Below are positions 15,845-22,426 of a stretch of DNA of 28,484 nucleotides, piece after piece. The stretch covers positions 1 through 28,484 of the forward strand of contig CAYFSP010000020.1 in the NCBI GenBank assembly GCA_964345925.1, read 5' to 3'. Both the position numbers and the translations under genes were made by a program. The notes below the pieces were generated by a model, which was not told the DNA's origin, did not search any database, and saw nothing but the letters and a program-made list of their open reading frames with translations. Source of the stretch: Miniphocaeibacter sp964345925 (GTDB lineage: Bacteria > Bacillota > Clostridia > Tissierellales > Peptoniphilaceae). Each line of letters begins with the position of its first letter. Position 1 is the first letter of the stretch.

Positions 15845-16351
15845 ATGAAAGATTTAGTTGCAGTAGATAGAAATTGGGGAATAGGAAAAGACAATGACCT
15901 ATTATTTAAAATCCCTGAAGATGTTAAATTTTTCAAAGAAGAAACTATGGGAAATATTGTATTTATGGGAAAAAATACATTGGACTCATTACCAGGAGGA
16001 AAGCCTTTAAAGAAGAGAATCAATATTGTATTAACAAGTAAAAATATTGAACAGGATAATTTAATAGTAGTTCATTCAGTAGAAGATGCATTAAAGGAAC
16101 TTAAAAAATATAAAACTGATAAAATCTATAATATTGGTGGAGGAAAAATATTTCATGAATTCTTAAATTATATGGAATATAGCCTTGTAACGAAAATTGA
16201 TGAGGAATTTGAAGCAGATGTTTACTATCCTAATTTAGATGAAATGGACAATTGGGAAATTATAGAAGAATCGGAAACAAAGGAATATAATGGTATAAAA
16301 TATAAATTCTATATTTATAGGAATAAGGATTTTATAAAAATTCATGATTAA
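15845..16351 (+). CDS. Dihydrofolate reductase, copy 2
   Basis: A second DHFR, roughly half identical to the one at 14568-15068 and therefore a paralog, with LVAVDRNWGIGKDNDLLF, IPEDVKFF (active-site D26), MGKNTLDSLPGG, a folate-binding R in LKKRINIV, and NIGGGKIFHEF. Two active-site changes set it apart: the conserved Tyr after the Gly-Gly-Gly is Phe (KIF), and Lys replaces Arg in the NADPH phosphate-contact MGRNT (MGKNT). The start is ATG 15845 with TTGGAGGA 5 nt upstream; the open frame to 15833 would place the ribosome site inside the gene. At 168 residues it is complete. Co-transcribed with DUF2200 and probably with the membrane gene 25 nt downstream. Role could be redundancy, pterin specificity or antifolate tolerance. 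Confidence 0.88.
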   Translation: MKDLVAVDRNWGIGKDNDLLFKIPEDVKFFKEETMGNIVFMGKNTLDSLPGGKPLKKRINIVLTSKNIEQDNLIVVHSVEDALKELKKYKTDKIYNIGGGKIFHEFLNYMEYSLVTKIDEEFEADVYYPNLDEMDNWEIIEESETKEYNGIKYKFYIYRNKDFIKIHD

Positions 16352-16376
16352 AATAAAATGGTATTAGGAGGAGTAT

Positions 16377-16730
16377 ATGTCAAAAAGTAAAAGATTTATT
16401 CATTTTATAATATCCATTTTAGCCTTTGTAATATTACTTTATATTGATATGAAATTTGATGATTATGCATCAAGAAGTTTTAAACTTGATTATTATGTAA
16501 TTACAATGGGAATACTATATTTTTTACTAGGCTATTTTGTAATAGGCAGGGAGAAATTAAATGATGTAAATATAAAAAATATGATTTTATTTGCCCTATT
16601 CTATATATTGACAATGATATTTTTTACTAGAGGATTTGTATACTTACCAAGAGTCTTTATGGCAGTTGATAATAATCTACTTTTTAAGGGATTTTACCTA
16701 ATATCAGGAATTTTATTTAGTCGAAATTAA
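16377..16730 (+). CDS. Small integral membrane protein of unknown function (117 aa)
   Basis: Four hydrophobic segments at about 9-24, 38-56, 67-84 and 103-115, with short connecting loops and a basic N-terminus (SKSKRF). No recognised motif. The start has AGGAGGAG just upstream. It is 25 nt after the second DHFR and ends at a strong terminator, so it is probably the last gene of the DUF2200-DHFR operon. Confidence 0.72.
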   Translation: MSKSKRFIHFIISILAFVILLYIDMKFDDYASRSFKLDYYVITMGILYFLLGYFVIGREKLNDVNIKNMILFALFYILTMIFFTRGFVYLPRVFMAVDNNLLFKGFYLISGILFSRN

Positions 16731-16744
16731 AATATACTTTATTG

Positions 16745-16772
16745 AAAAGCTACGTAAAAGACGTGGCTTTTT
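16745..16772 (+). terminator. Terminator after the DHFR-2 operon
   Basis: An 11-bp stem AAAAGCTACGT with ACGTGGCTTTT around AAAAG, then T. TATAAT (16775-16780) follows directly and may be the -10 of the nuclease-helicase gene. Confidence 0.85.
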
Positions 16773-16806
16773 ACTATAATATGAAAAATAAATCCAGGAG
16801 ATTTTT

Positions 16807-18312
16807 ATGAAAAACCTACCAATAAATTTAAATACATTTATTGTTCCATTAAAAAATGAGAATTTTAGTAATATATTGAAATTCTATAAGAAAATATATG
16901 GAATAAATATTAAAGTGGCAGAGGTGGAAAGTATGGAGAAATTACTTTCCAATCTTAATTTGCCTACAAAGTATTTAGATGGTTTTCATATAGGATATAC
17001 AATTCCACAGATTTCTAAAGAATTTGACTTAATTAGATTAGAAGAAGACAGAATAATAAATATAGAATTAAAATTTAAGGCAACAAAGGAAAGAATAAGA
17101 AAACAACTTTTACAAAATGAATATTATTTAAGTTTTTTAGAGAAAAAATCATATCTTTATTCCTATATTGAAAAAACGAATAAATTATATAAATTAGATG
17201 GTAAAACAGTTAAAGAATGTGAATTTTCGGAAATGGAAATTTTACTTAAAAAGAATATAGAGAATATAGTATTTAAAAATATAGATTCTTTTTTCAATCC
17301 TTCAAATTACTTGGTATCACCATTTAATTCAACTGATAAATTTTTATATGGAAATTATTTTTTAACAAATCATCAAGAATATATTAAAAAAATTATAATA
17401 AGGAGTATTAAATTTTCTGAAAAATTCAATTATTTCTACATAGAGGGTAGTTCGGGAACTGGAAAATCGTTATTGGTATACGATATAGCAAAAACATTGA
17501 AGGAGATAAATAATAAAATTTGTATAATTCATGTAGGGCAGTTGAATAATGGTCATTTTAAATTAATAGAAAAAGGATGGAATATAAAAAAGATTATAGA
17601 ACTTGAGAAGATTTTAAAATCGAAATATGATGTATTAATTATTGATGAAGCACAGCGATTAGAAGAAAAACAAGTAAATGATATAATAGAATTTTCTCAA
17701 ATAAATAATATAGACTGTATATTTTCCATGGACCCAAGACAGACAATGGGAAGAAGTAAGACGAGGGAAGAGAATATTTCAGAATATATACTGAAGATGA
17801 TTAAAAGGATTAATCCAAACTATAGAGAAGGTATATTAACAGACAATATAAGAAGCAATACGGAGATTGAAGAATTTATAAAGGTTTTATTCAACAATAG
17901 GAAAATGAATAAGGATAATATAGTATTTGAAAATATTTTTATTAATTACTTTAAAGATATAGATGAATTAAGAGAATACTGTTTATATTTAAAGGAAATA
18001 AGAAATTGCGAAAGTATTTCATATACTACATATAATGAAAAGGATCCTCTGTCTTATTTAAATATAGAATCAAAATATTCATCTCACAGTATAATAGGAC
18101 AGGAATTTGAAAATGTATATTTGAATATGGACGAATGTTTTTACTATGAATATGACGGAAGATTATCATATGAAGTAGAGGGAAAACAGCCTTATTATGA
18201 TCCAATTCAAATGGCTTACCAAATTGGTACAAGGGCAAAGAGTAAATTATTTATAAATATTTTGAATAATGAAAGAGTATATGAACATTGTTTAAAGATA
18301 ATAAGCGGTTAA
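16807..18312 (+). CDS. PD-(D/E)xK-like nuclease fused to SF1 helicase (DUF2075-like), 501 aa
   Basis: A two-part enzyme. Residues about 45-135 look like a PD-(D/E)xK nuclease core: D74 in EFDLIRL, then E87-x-K89 in IINIELKFK, followed by a helix with Q100 and more. From about 185 the protein is a P-loop helicase: Walker A GSSGTGKS (214-221), Walker B VLIIDEAQ (276-283), motif III FSMDPRQ (306-312), motif IV TDNIRSN (345-351), HSIIGQEFENVYL (427-439, motif V), and YQIGTRAKSKLFI (471-483, motif VI arginine). This order matches DUF2075/UvrD-type SF1 enzymes. Such nuclease-helicase fusions occur as single-gene anti-phage enzymes, for example the Staphylococcus Nhi type, though a repair role is possible. 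AGGAG lies 7 nt before the ATG. It stands alone between terminators. Helicase call firm; nuclease moderate; defence inferred. Confidence 0.75.
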   Translation: MKNLPINLNTFIVPLKNENFSNILKFYKKIYGINIKVAEVESMEKLLSNLNLPTKYLDGFHIGYTIPQISKEFDLIRLEEDRIINIELKFKATKERIRKQLLQNEYYLSFLEKKSYLYSYIEKTNKLYKLDGKTVKECEFSEMEILLKKNIENIVFKNIDSFFNPSNYLVSPFNSTDKFLYGNYFLTNHQEYIKKIIIRSIKFSEKFNYFYIEGSSGTGKSLLVYDIAKTLKEINNKICIIHVGQLNNGHFKLIEKGWNIKKIIELEKILKSKYDVLIIDEAQRLEEKQVNDIIEFSQINNIDCIFSMDPRQTMGRSKTREENISEYILKMIKRINPNYREGILTDNIRSNTEIEEFIKVLFNNRKMNKDNIVFENIFINYFKDIDELREYCLYLKEIRNCESISYTTYNEKDPLSYLNIESKYSSHSIIGQEFENVYLNMDECFYYEYDGRLSYEVEGKQPYYDPIQMAYQIGTRAKSKLFINILNNERVYEHCLKIISG

Positions 18313-18337
18313 CCAGTTAGAGATAACTGGTTTTTTT
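18311..18337 (+). terminator. Terminator of the nuclease-helicase gene
   Basis: AACCAGTTA pairs with TAACTGGTT around GAGA, followed by T. It overlaps the stop codon. Confidence 0.88.
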
Positions 18338-18340
18338 ATA

Positions 18341-18373
18341 AAATAAAAAATCTACTAGAATATTCTAGTAGAT
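18341..18373 (-). terminator. Terminator of the tRNA-Ser/SRP RNA unit
   Basis: A perfect inverted repeat ATCTACTAGAAT-ATTCTAGTAGAT (18350-18373) followed on the minus strand by TTTTTTATTT. Confidence 0.88.
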
Positions 18374-18389
18374 AATTAGTAAATATGTA

Positions 18390-18651
18390 AGCACACCCAG
18401 CTTTGTCTTAATAACCGATAGCGTTACCTAAATAGTTAGCTCGAAACAGGCTTCCTCACGGCACACAAGAAGGACTACTTATGGCTGCTTCATTCCTGAT
18501 CTGACCAGGTTCATAGGTTCCTGTTGCGTAAGACCCATTTGTCAACACCACTTTTTTAGGGCAGGCCTACCTTTTATTAAGCCTAGGCTGGGAATTCGAT
18601 CCTGCTGTAGCGATTGCAGGTTACAGGGCATCGCTAGTTCCCCATCTAGTG
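18390..18651 (-). ncRNA. ffs: Signal recognition particle RNA, long bacterial (Alu-containing) type
   Basis: The RNA that scaffolds Ffh in the signal recognition particle. On the minus strand the domain IV hairpin GGTCAGATCAGGAATGAAGC (with GCC after it) carries the GGAA tetraloop (18493-18496) and the asymmetric AGCAG loop. Compared with the E. coli 4.5S sequence the closing pair next to the loop is A-T instead of C-G, a compensated change. The 5' half, GGGGAACTAGCG, TGCCCTGTAACCTGC and AGCAGGATCGAATTCCC, matches the Alu-type domain of Bacillus/Clostridia scRNA. The length of about 262 nt agrees with this long type. Ends are placed from the GCAC/GTGT pairing of the termini and are uncertain by a few nt. 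Its 5' end lies only about 3 nt from the tRNA-Ser CCA. Confidence 0.93.
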
Positions 18652-18653
18652 CA

Positions 18654-18745
18654 TGGCGGAGAATAAGGGATTTGAACCCTTGAAACGCTCATCACGTTTA
18701 CACGATTTCCAATCGTGCTCCTTCAGCCAGCTCGGACAATTCTCC
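18654..18745 (-). tRNA. tRNA-Ser (GGA), with encoded CCA
   Basis: Acceptor strands GGAGAAT/ATTCTCC, a discriminator G and an encoded CCA (18654-18656). The anticodon arm CACGA-TTGGAAA-TCGTG shows anticodon GGA (18708-18710), reading UCC/UCU. The long variable arm (GTAAACGTGATGAGCGTTTC) and the GGTTCAAATCC T-arm are typical of class II serine tRNA. At 92 nt with CCA it is complete. Confidence 0.96.
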
Positions 18746-18760
18746 ATACTACAAGTTATT

Positions 18761-18789
18761 ATTATAGTTTATAATGAGTTAATAGTCAA
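18761..18789 (-). promoter_or_regulatory. Near-consensus promoter of tRNA-Ser/SRP RNA
   Basis: On the minus strand TTGACT (18784-18789), a 17-nt spacer and TATAAT (18761-18766). Transcription would begin around 18754, just ahead of the tRNA. This is the best promoter in the window and fits a highly expressed RNA unit. Confidence 0.88.
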
Positions 18790-18804
18790 GAAAACCAAAA
18801 GAAT

Positions 18805-18944
18805 TTATTGTTTGGATAGCTTTGATTTAAAATACTTAATAATCATTATATTAGCAATAAAATAAATTATTAAATATATGATTAATATTAATATATTATC
18901 AATTCCATCAAAAAAATATGATTCATTTAATAAATTAAGCTTTT
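18805..18944 (-). other. Frameshifted C-terminal tail of the XRE membrane regulator
   Basis: After the stop at 18945 the reading frame one base back continues without stop for about 47 codons, ending at TAA 18805-18807: LEKLNLLNESYFFDGI, then a hydrophobic helix (ILILIIYLIIYFIANIMII) and a basic end KYFKSKLSKQ. This is a well-formed last membrane helix. One additional T in the 4-T run at the stop (18946-18949) joins it. It ends 15 nt before the tRNA-Ser promoter. Confidence 0.6.
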
Positions 18945-19430
18945 CTAAAATATTGTAAAATATATATTAAAATATAATGAAAAAAAATCGAATATAACTA
19001 TAATCGATAATATTAATATCCACGTAACTTTTGAATAAAATCTATATTTTTCAACTTTACTACTATTTTTTACTTCAAAATAAATTATCCCTATAATTTG
19101 AATTCCAATTCCTATTGATAATAATAATGTATTTTTATTACTAAAGAAGTTAAAGAGTAAAAAGACCATTCCTATTACAATTATTCCAAAGGATATGAAA
19201 AAAATATTATTTTTATTTTCTATACTATTATCTTCTTCCCTTCCCAATATGTAATCTGTACTTAAGTTAAATAGGTTGGAAATTGCTAAAATGCTATCTA
19301 TGTCAGGTTGAGATGAATTATTTTCCCAACGGGACACAGTCTGTCTAGATATATGTAATTTTTCTGCAAGTTCTTCTTGAGACATATTATTTGTCTTTCT
19401 TAAATAATTTATTCTTTCACCAATATTCAT
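18945..19430 (-). CDS. XRE-family HTH regulator with membrane domain (161 aa, probably truncated)
   Basis: The N-terminal XRE domain is clear: IGERINYLRKTNNMSQEELAEKLHISRQTVSRWENNSSQPDIDSILAISNLFNLSTDYIL (3-62), with the recognition helix SRQTVSRWE. After a short linker (GREEDNSIENKNN) come hydrophobic helices at about 75-93, 100-117 and 136-155. HTH proteins with such membrane tails are common in Firmicutes and often regulate a neighbouring operon, though direct targets are unknown here. The ATG has AAAGGAAGTG upstream. A palindrome (19454-19466) in the promoter region suggests autoregulation. The frame ends early; the one-base-shifted frame adds a further membrane helix, giving about 208 residues. 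Confidence 0.82.
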   Translation of the reverse strand: MNIGERINYLRKTNNMSQEELAEKLHISRQTVSRWENNSSQPDIDSILAISNLFNLSTDYILGREEDNSIENKNNIFFISFGIIVIGMVFLLFNFFSNKNTLLLSIGIGIQIIGIIYFEVKNSSKVEKYRFYSKVTWILILSIIVIFDFFSLYFNIYFTIF

Positions 19431-19453
19431 ATTTTCACTTCCTTTATTTTTAT

Positions 19454-19466
19454 TATACTAAGTATA
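19454..19466. promoter_or_regulatory. Palindrome in the XRE gene promoter region
   Basis: TATACT-A-AGTATA, a perfect 6-bp inverted repeat about 25 nt upstream of the XRE start, overlapping a TATAAT-like sequence (minus strand, 19452-19457). A likely site for autoregulation. Confidence 0.45.
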
Positions 19467-19504
19467 GTAAAAATAAGTTTTTTATCTATATCATACGTGT
19501 TACA

Positions 19505-19548
19505 AAAATAATAGCCATGTAACAATGTTGTTACATGGCTATTATTTT
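19505..19548. terminator. Long perfect hairpin, likely terminator of the sigma/DUF4349 operon
   Basis: Twenty-base arms (19505-19524 and 19529-19548) pair perfectly around a 4-nt loop (ATGT), with AAAA/TTTT at both ends. On the minus strand it lies 100 nt past the DUF4349 stop at 19648 and ahead of the XRE gene. It could work in both directions. Confidence 0.75.
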
Positions 19549-19647
19549 AACTGTTCTTAAGCTGATTATATATTCTTTTTAGAAAAGAGCCATCAGTAAG
19601 TAGAATAAAATATCTATATAGTATTAATCAGTGGAGTGATTTACAAA

Positions 19648-20598
19648 CTATTTTTTCTTTTTAATATATATAACTATAATGATGGATACTCCTATAGTCA
19701 CTATAAATGGAATTAATGTTATTATACCAACTACTATATTTTGTATTGTTTTTACGAATATTATTAGAGAATTACTAAAAGCTTTTTTTACTCTAGTCAT
19801 AAATCCTTCATTTATATTTTCAGTTCCTGAATATTTTTCCACTTCTTGTATTTCTAGATATATTGTGCTAAAGTTAGCTTCTTTATTCATATACTGCAAA
19901 CTTTCTTCAATATTGGATTTTTCACTTTTAGACTCTAGAATTTTACTCTCTATTTCAGTTATTTCACCTACGGTTGAAGCATTTGCTAACAGTTTTTCCA
20001 ATTTTTCTATTTTTTTGTTGACTTCATCTAAATTTTTTTCAATATTTTTAATATCCTCTGAAACATTGTAGGAATAGGAATTGGTATTTATAATATTTAT
20101 ATTTAAATTTTCAAGATCTTCAACAAAATTATCCACATCATTATCAGGAATTTTGAAACCGTAAATTGCGTATCTTTTAATTTTTGATGTCTTTAAATTG
20201 CTAATATCTTGATTTTCAATTGTTCCTTTATATTTTTGTATTAATTTTTTGGTATTTTTAACAGTTGTATTAAAATCTAAAGTTTCTAAAGATAAATTAA
20301 TATTGTCTACAAAATCATCTGTGGATTTTGTCATTTCATTACTTTCTGTTCTTCCTTCTTCATCATAAAGATAGTTTTGAGAATAATTTTGTTCCAATTT
20401 ATTTTCATTAATATTTTTACCAATATATATTGTAGGAAGTAATACTACAAATATTGCTGCAAATACTACCGCATATTTTAACCATTTTTTTGGAATTATT
20501 AGTACATTACTATTTCCCATTTGGTTTTCTGCACTTTCTACAATCTCCTTTTCATACTCTGTTAAGGCTTTTTTTAAGTTATTGTCGAATTTATTCAT
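19648..20598 (-). CDS. DUF4349 coiled-coil membrane protein, probable anti-sigma factor (316 aa)
   Basis: The N-terminal cytoplasmic part (about 1-38, NNLKKALTEYEKEIVESAEN) is followed by a membrane helix at 40-59 (LKYAVVFAAIFVVLLPTIYIG). Then comes an outside domain with the DUF4349 pattern (LNLSLETLDFNTTVKNTKKLIQKYKGTIE, YAIYGFKIPDNDVDNFVEDL), a coiled coil (about 185-245, DIKNIEKNLDEVNKKIEKLEKLL) and a second helix near the end before IKKKK. Being next to and overlapping an ECF sigma gene suggests it is the cognate anti-sigma factor. I choose ATG 20598 with AAGGTG 6 nt upstream; the GTG at 20607 is less likely. It overlaps the sigma gene by 8 nt, so they are translationally coupled. Confidence 0.8.
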   Translation of the reverse strand: MNKFDNNLKKALTEYEKEIVESAENQMGNSNVLIIPKKWLKYAVVFAAIFVVLLPTIYIGKNINENKLEQNYSQNYLYDEEGRTESNEMTKSTDDFVDNINLSLETLDFNTTVKNTKKLIQKYKGTIENQDISNLKTSKIKRYAIYGFKIPDNDVDNFVEDLENLNINIINTNSYSYNVSEDIKNIEKNLDEVNKKIEKLEKLLANASTVGEITEIESKILESKSEKSNIEESLQYMNKEANFSTIYLEIQEVEKYSGTENINEGFMTRVKKAFSNSLIIFVKTIQNIVVGIITLIPFIVTIGVSIIIVIYIKKKK

Positions 20599-21118
20599 TA
20601 TTTTCACCTTCCAGTGCTGTTTTTAAAGCTTTTTTAGCCCTTTCAACCCTTTTACGAGCATTTGGCTCTGAAATTTCCAAAGTCTTGGCAATTTCCGAAT
20701 ATTCCATTTCATGAACATATCTAAGTATTAAAATATTGGAGTATTCTATTTTAAGATTTCTAATTAATTTTAGTAAATTCTCATAATATAAATTATCCAA
20801 AATATTGATTTCAACTTTTTCATTTTCAAAGAAGATATCTTCAACAAAGACTAAATTTTTTTCCTTATTGTATATATTTATGGATTTATTTCTAGCAATA
20901 ACGGCAATGTATCCCTTTGTTCTATTGGAATCATATTCTGTAATATTTTCTAAACTATTATTTATGGATACAAATGTTTCTTGCATTGCATCCTCTGATA
21001 GATTGGTATCTTTTAAAATATTATTGCATATTACAAATACATAGTTTTTATATTTCTTATATAATTTATTAAATTTTTCAGCGCTACTTTCAATTATATT
21101 TAAAATTAATGATATCAT
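20591..21118 (-). CDS. ECF-type sigma factor (175 aa)
   Basis: A sigma-70 family factor with only regions 2 and 4. Region 2 is at about 12-85 (FNKLYKKYKNYVFVICNNILKDTNLSEDAMQETFVSINNS). Region 4 is at about 120-168 (YSNILILRYVHEMEYSEIAKTLEISEPNARKRVERAKKALKTAL) with the helix-turn-helix ISEPNARKRVERAKKAL. The length of 175 is typical of ECF. The start has AAGGAGA 7 nt upstream. It is followed directly by a membrane DUF4349 protein overlapping by 8 nt, as expected for a sigma/anti-sigma pair that senses the envelope. Its target genes are unknown. Confidence 0.9.
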   Translation of the reverse strand: MISLILNIIESSAEKFNKLYKKYKNYVFVICNNILKDTNLSEDAMQETFVSINNSLENITEYDSNRTKGYIAVIARNKSINIYNKEKNLVFVEDIFFENEKVEINILDNLYYENLLKLIRNLKIEYSNILILRYVHEMEYSEIAKTLEISEPNARKRVERAKKALKTALEGENNE

Positions 21119-21143
21119 TTTGAATCTCCTTAATAATAATAAC

Positions 21144-21160
21144 TAATCAAATATTGATTA
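21144..21160. promoter_or_regulatory. Inverted repeat upstream of the ECF sigma gene
   Basis: TAATCAA-ATA-TTGATTA, a perfect 7-bp inverted repeat with a 3-bp centre, 26 nt upstream of the sigma start. It looks like an operator for a dimeric regulator; which one is not shown by the sequence. Confidence 0.45.
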
Positions 21161-21221
21161 TGTGACATATTATCATAATTATATAAAATATTTTGGATTT
21201 AAAAGCTTGAAAAGTAAAAAT

Positions 21222-21252
21222 AAAACCAGCATTAAAAATAAATGCTGGTTTT
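21222..21252 (-). terminator. Terminator of mnmH
   Basis: On the minus strand AAAACCAGCATT and AATGCTGGTTTT pair around a short A/T loop, followed by ATTTTTACTTTT. The hairpin overlaps the last codons and stop of mnmH. Confidence 0.82.
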
Positions 21253-22251
21253 TTCTATAATCTCATCTGCTGTTTTTACGGGATCCTCGTTGTAAAAATT
21301 AAAATCAAAATTCTTAACTCTATTTTTATATCTTATATCGTAGTAATTTATACATAGCTGTCTTGCAATATATTCATAATCATCTTCTTCTAATGCATTT
21401 AATAAATCGTTTAAATGTTCATTGGAAATAAATTTTTTCAATAAGGAAATTGCATTTGCTATTTCTTCCTTATTATCAGTTGATGCATACTCATCTACAA
21501 GAAGATTTACTCTATAATCTATATCGGATTCAATTTTAATATTTATATTATTTGCCATTTTTTCATATAGACTTTCAGGTATTAGGACTTTACCAATTCT
21601 TTTGGACTCACCTTCAAGGAATATATATGAATTTTGATATTTGTATAATTCTTCAAATAGTAATGATTCAAACATCTTTTGTCGAGGCTGTTCATCTAGT
21701 CCAACTGAACCGAGAATTGAACCTCTGTGATTTGCTAAACCCTCTAAATCTATAACTGGATAATCCCTAATTTTTAACTCCTGTAATATCTTAGTCTTTC
21801 CACAGCCTGTGTTTCCATAAAGAACAATTGGTGTAACCGTTGAAATTAATTTGTCCATATTGTCTAAAACATAATTTCTATAGGATTTATATCCACCATC
21901 GATTCTTGACACCGATATATCAATAGAATTTAACAAAGAGACAATACTCTTACTCCTATAGCCACCTCTAGAACAAAAAACTATTATATTTTCATATTCC
22001 TTCTTCAGTTCTAAAAACTTTTTAAAGATTTCAGGAAGTCTTTTTGAAATTGACTCTATGGCAAAGAGTTTGGACTCATTTAACTTTTTTCCTACATATA
22101 GAGTTCCAACCCTTTCCCTTTCTTCATTTAATAGAACAGGTATATTTATTGCACCTGGAATTGTAGATTCTTTAAATTCTAAAGGACTTCTAACGTCTAC
22201 ATAAATTTTATTATTTAATTTTAAAATATTTTCATATGATAATGTACTCAA
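21232..22251 (-). CDS. mnmH: tRNA 2-selenouridine synthase
   Basis: Replaces sulfur by selenium in the wobble 2-thiouridine of tRNAs for Lys, Glu and Gln, using selenophosphate. The N-terminal rhodanese-like domain (1-128) starts VDVRSPLEFKESTIPGAINIP and holds the active cysteine C93 in FCSRGGYRS. The C-terminal P-loop domain has GNTGCGKT (146-153) and DLEGLANHRGS (168-178). At 339 residues it is normal length. The start is TTG at 22251, with AGAAGG 7 nt upstream; no ATG is nearby. It stands alone with its own promoter and terminator. Its presence implies that the organism makes selenophosphate (selD elsewhere). Confidence 0.94.
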   Translation of the reverse strand: MSTLSYENILKLNNKIYVDVRSPLEFKESTIPGAINIPVLLNEERERVGTLYVGKKLNESKLFAIESISKRLPEIFKKFLELKKEYENIIVFCSRGGYRSKSIVSLLNSIDISVSRIDGGYKSYRNYVLDNMDKLISTVTPIVLYGNTGCGKTKILQELKIRDYPVIDLEGLANHRGSILGSVGLDEQPRQKMFESLLFEELYKYQNSYIFLEGESKRIGKVLIPESLYEKMANNINIKIESDIDYRVNLLVDEYASTDNKEEIANAISLLKKFISNEHLNDLLNALEEDDYEYIARQLCINYYDIRYKNRVKNFDFNFYNEDPVKTADEIIEKTSIYF

Positions 22252-22279
22252 TATTAAACCTTCTTTCGCCTAAGAAATT

Positions 22280-22288
22280 ATTATATCA
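22280..22288 (-). promoter_or_regulatory. Extended -10 promoter for mnmH
   Basis: On the minus strand TGATATAAT, 29 nt ahead of the TTG start. The -35 is not convincing, as expected for extended -10 promoters. Confidence 0.5.
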
Positions 22289-22367
22289 TTTTTAGTCATA
22301 TATTAATATCCATAATGATTATATATTTAATTTTCATTAAATTTAAGAGTGAATATTTTTGTATTTT

Positions 22368-22395
22368 TTAACATTTATGAATTTTGAGGTATAAT
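22368..22395 (+). promoter_or_regulatory. Promoter of the ABC exporter operon
   Basis: TTAACA (22368-22373), a 16-nt spacer and TATAAT (22390-22395), about 30 nt ahead of the ATG at 22427. Five of six and six of six matches to consensus. Confidence 0.65.
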
Positions 22396-22426
22396 TTTAT
22401 TAATATATGATAATGGATGTGAGATA

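Noticed and set aside
18361..18400. Possible CRISPR-like or repeat array in the palindrome-rich region near SRP RNA
   Set aside because: The palindromes are single terminators; no repeat recurs with regular spacers anywhere in the window.
18653..18865. Plus-strand 70-residue reading frame (begins MAENKGFEPL)
   Set aside because: It is the antisense of tRNA-Ser plus its promoter; a well-known false gene. The tRNA fold and promoter on the minus strand explain the bases.
21232..22251. Selenoprotein recoding (UGA as Sec) suggested by mnmH
   Set aside because: mnmH shows selenium use in tRNA, but I found no gene here interrupted by TGA with a good continuation, so Sec coding is not supported in this window.
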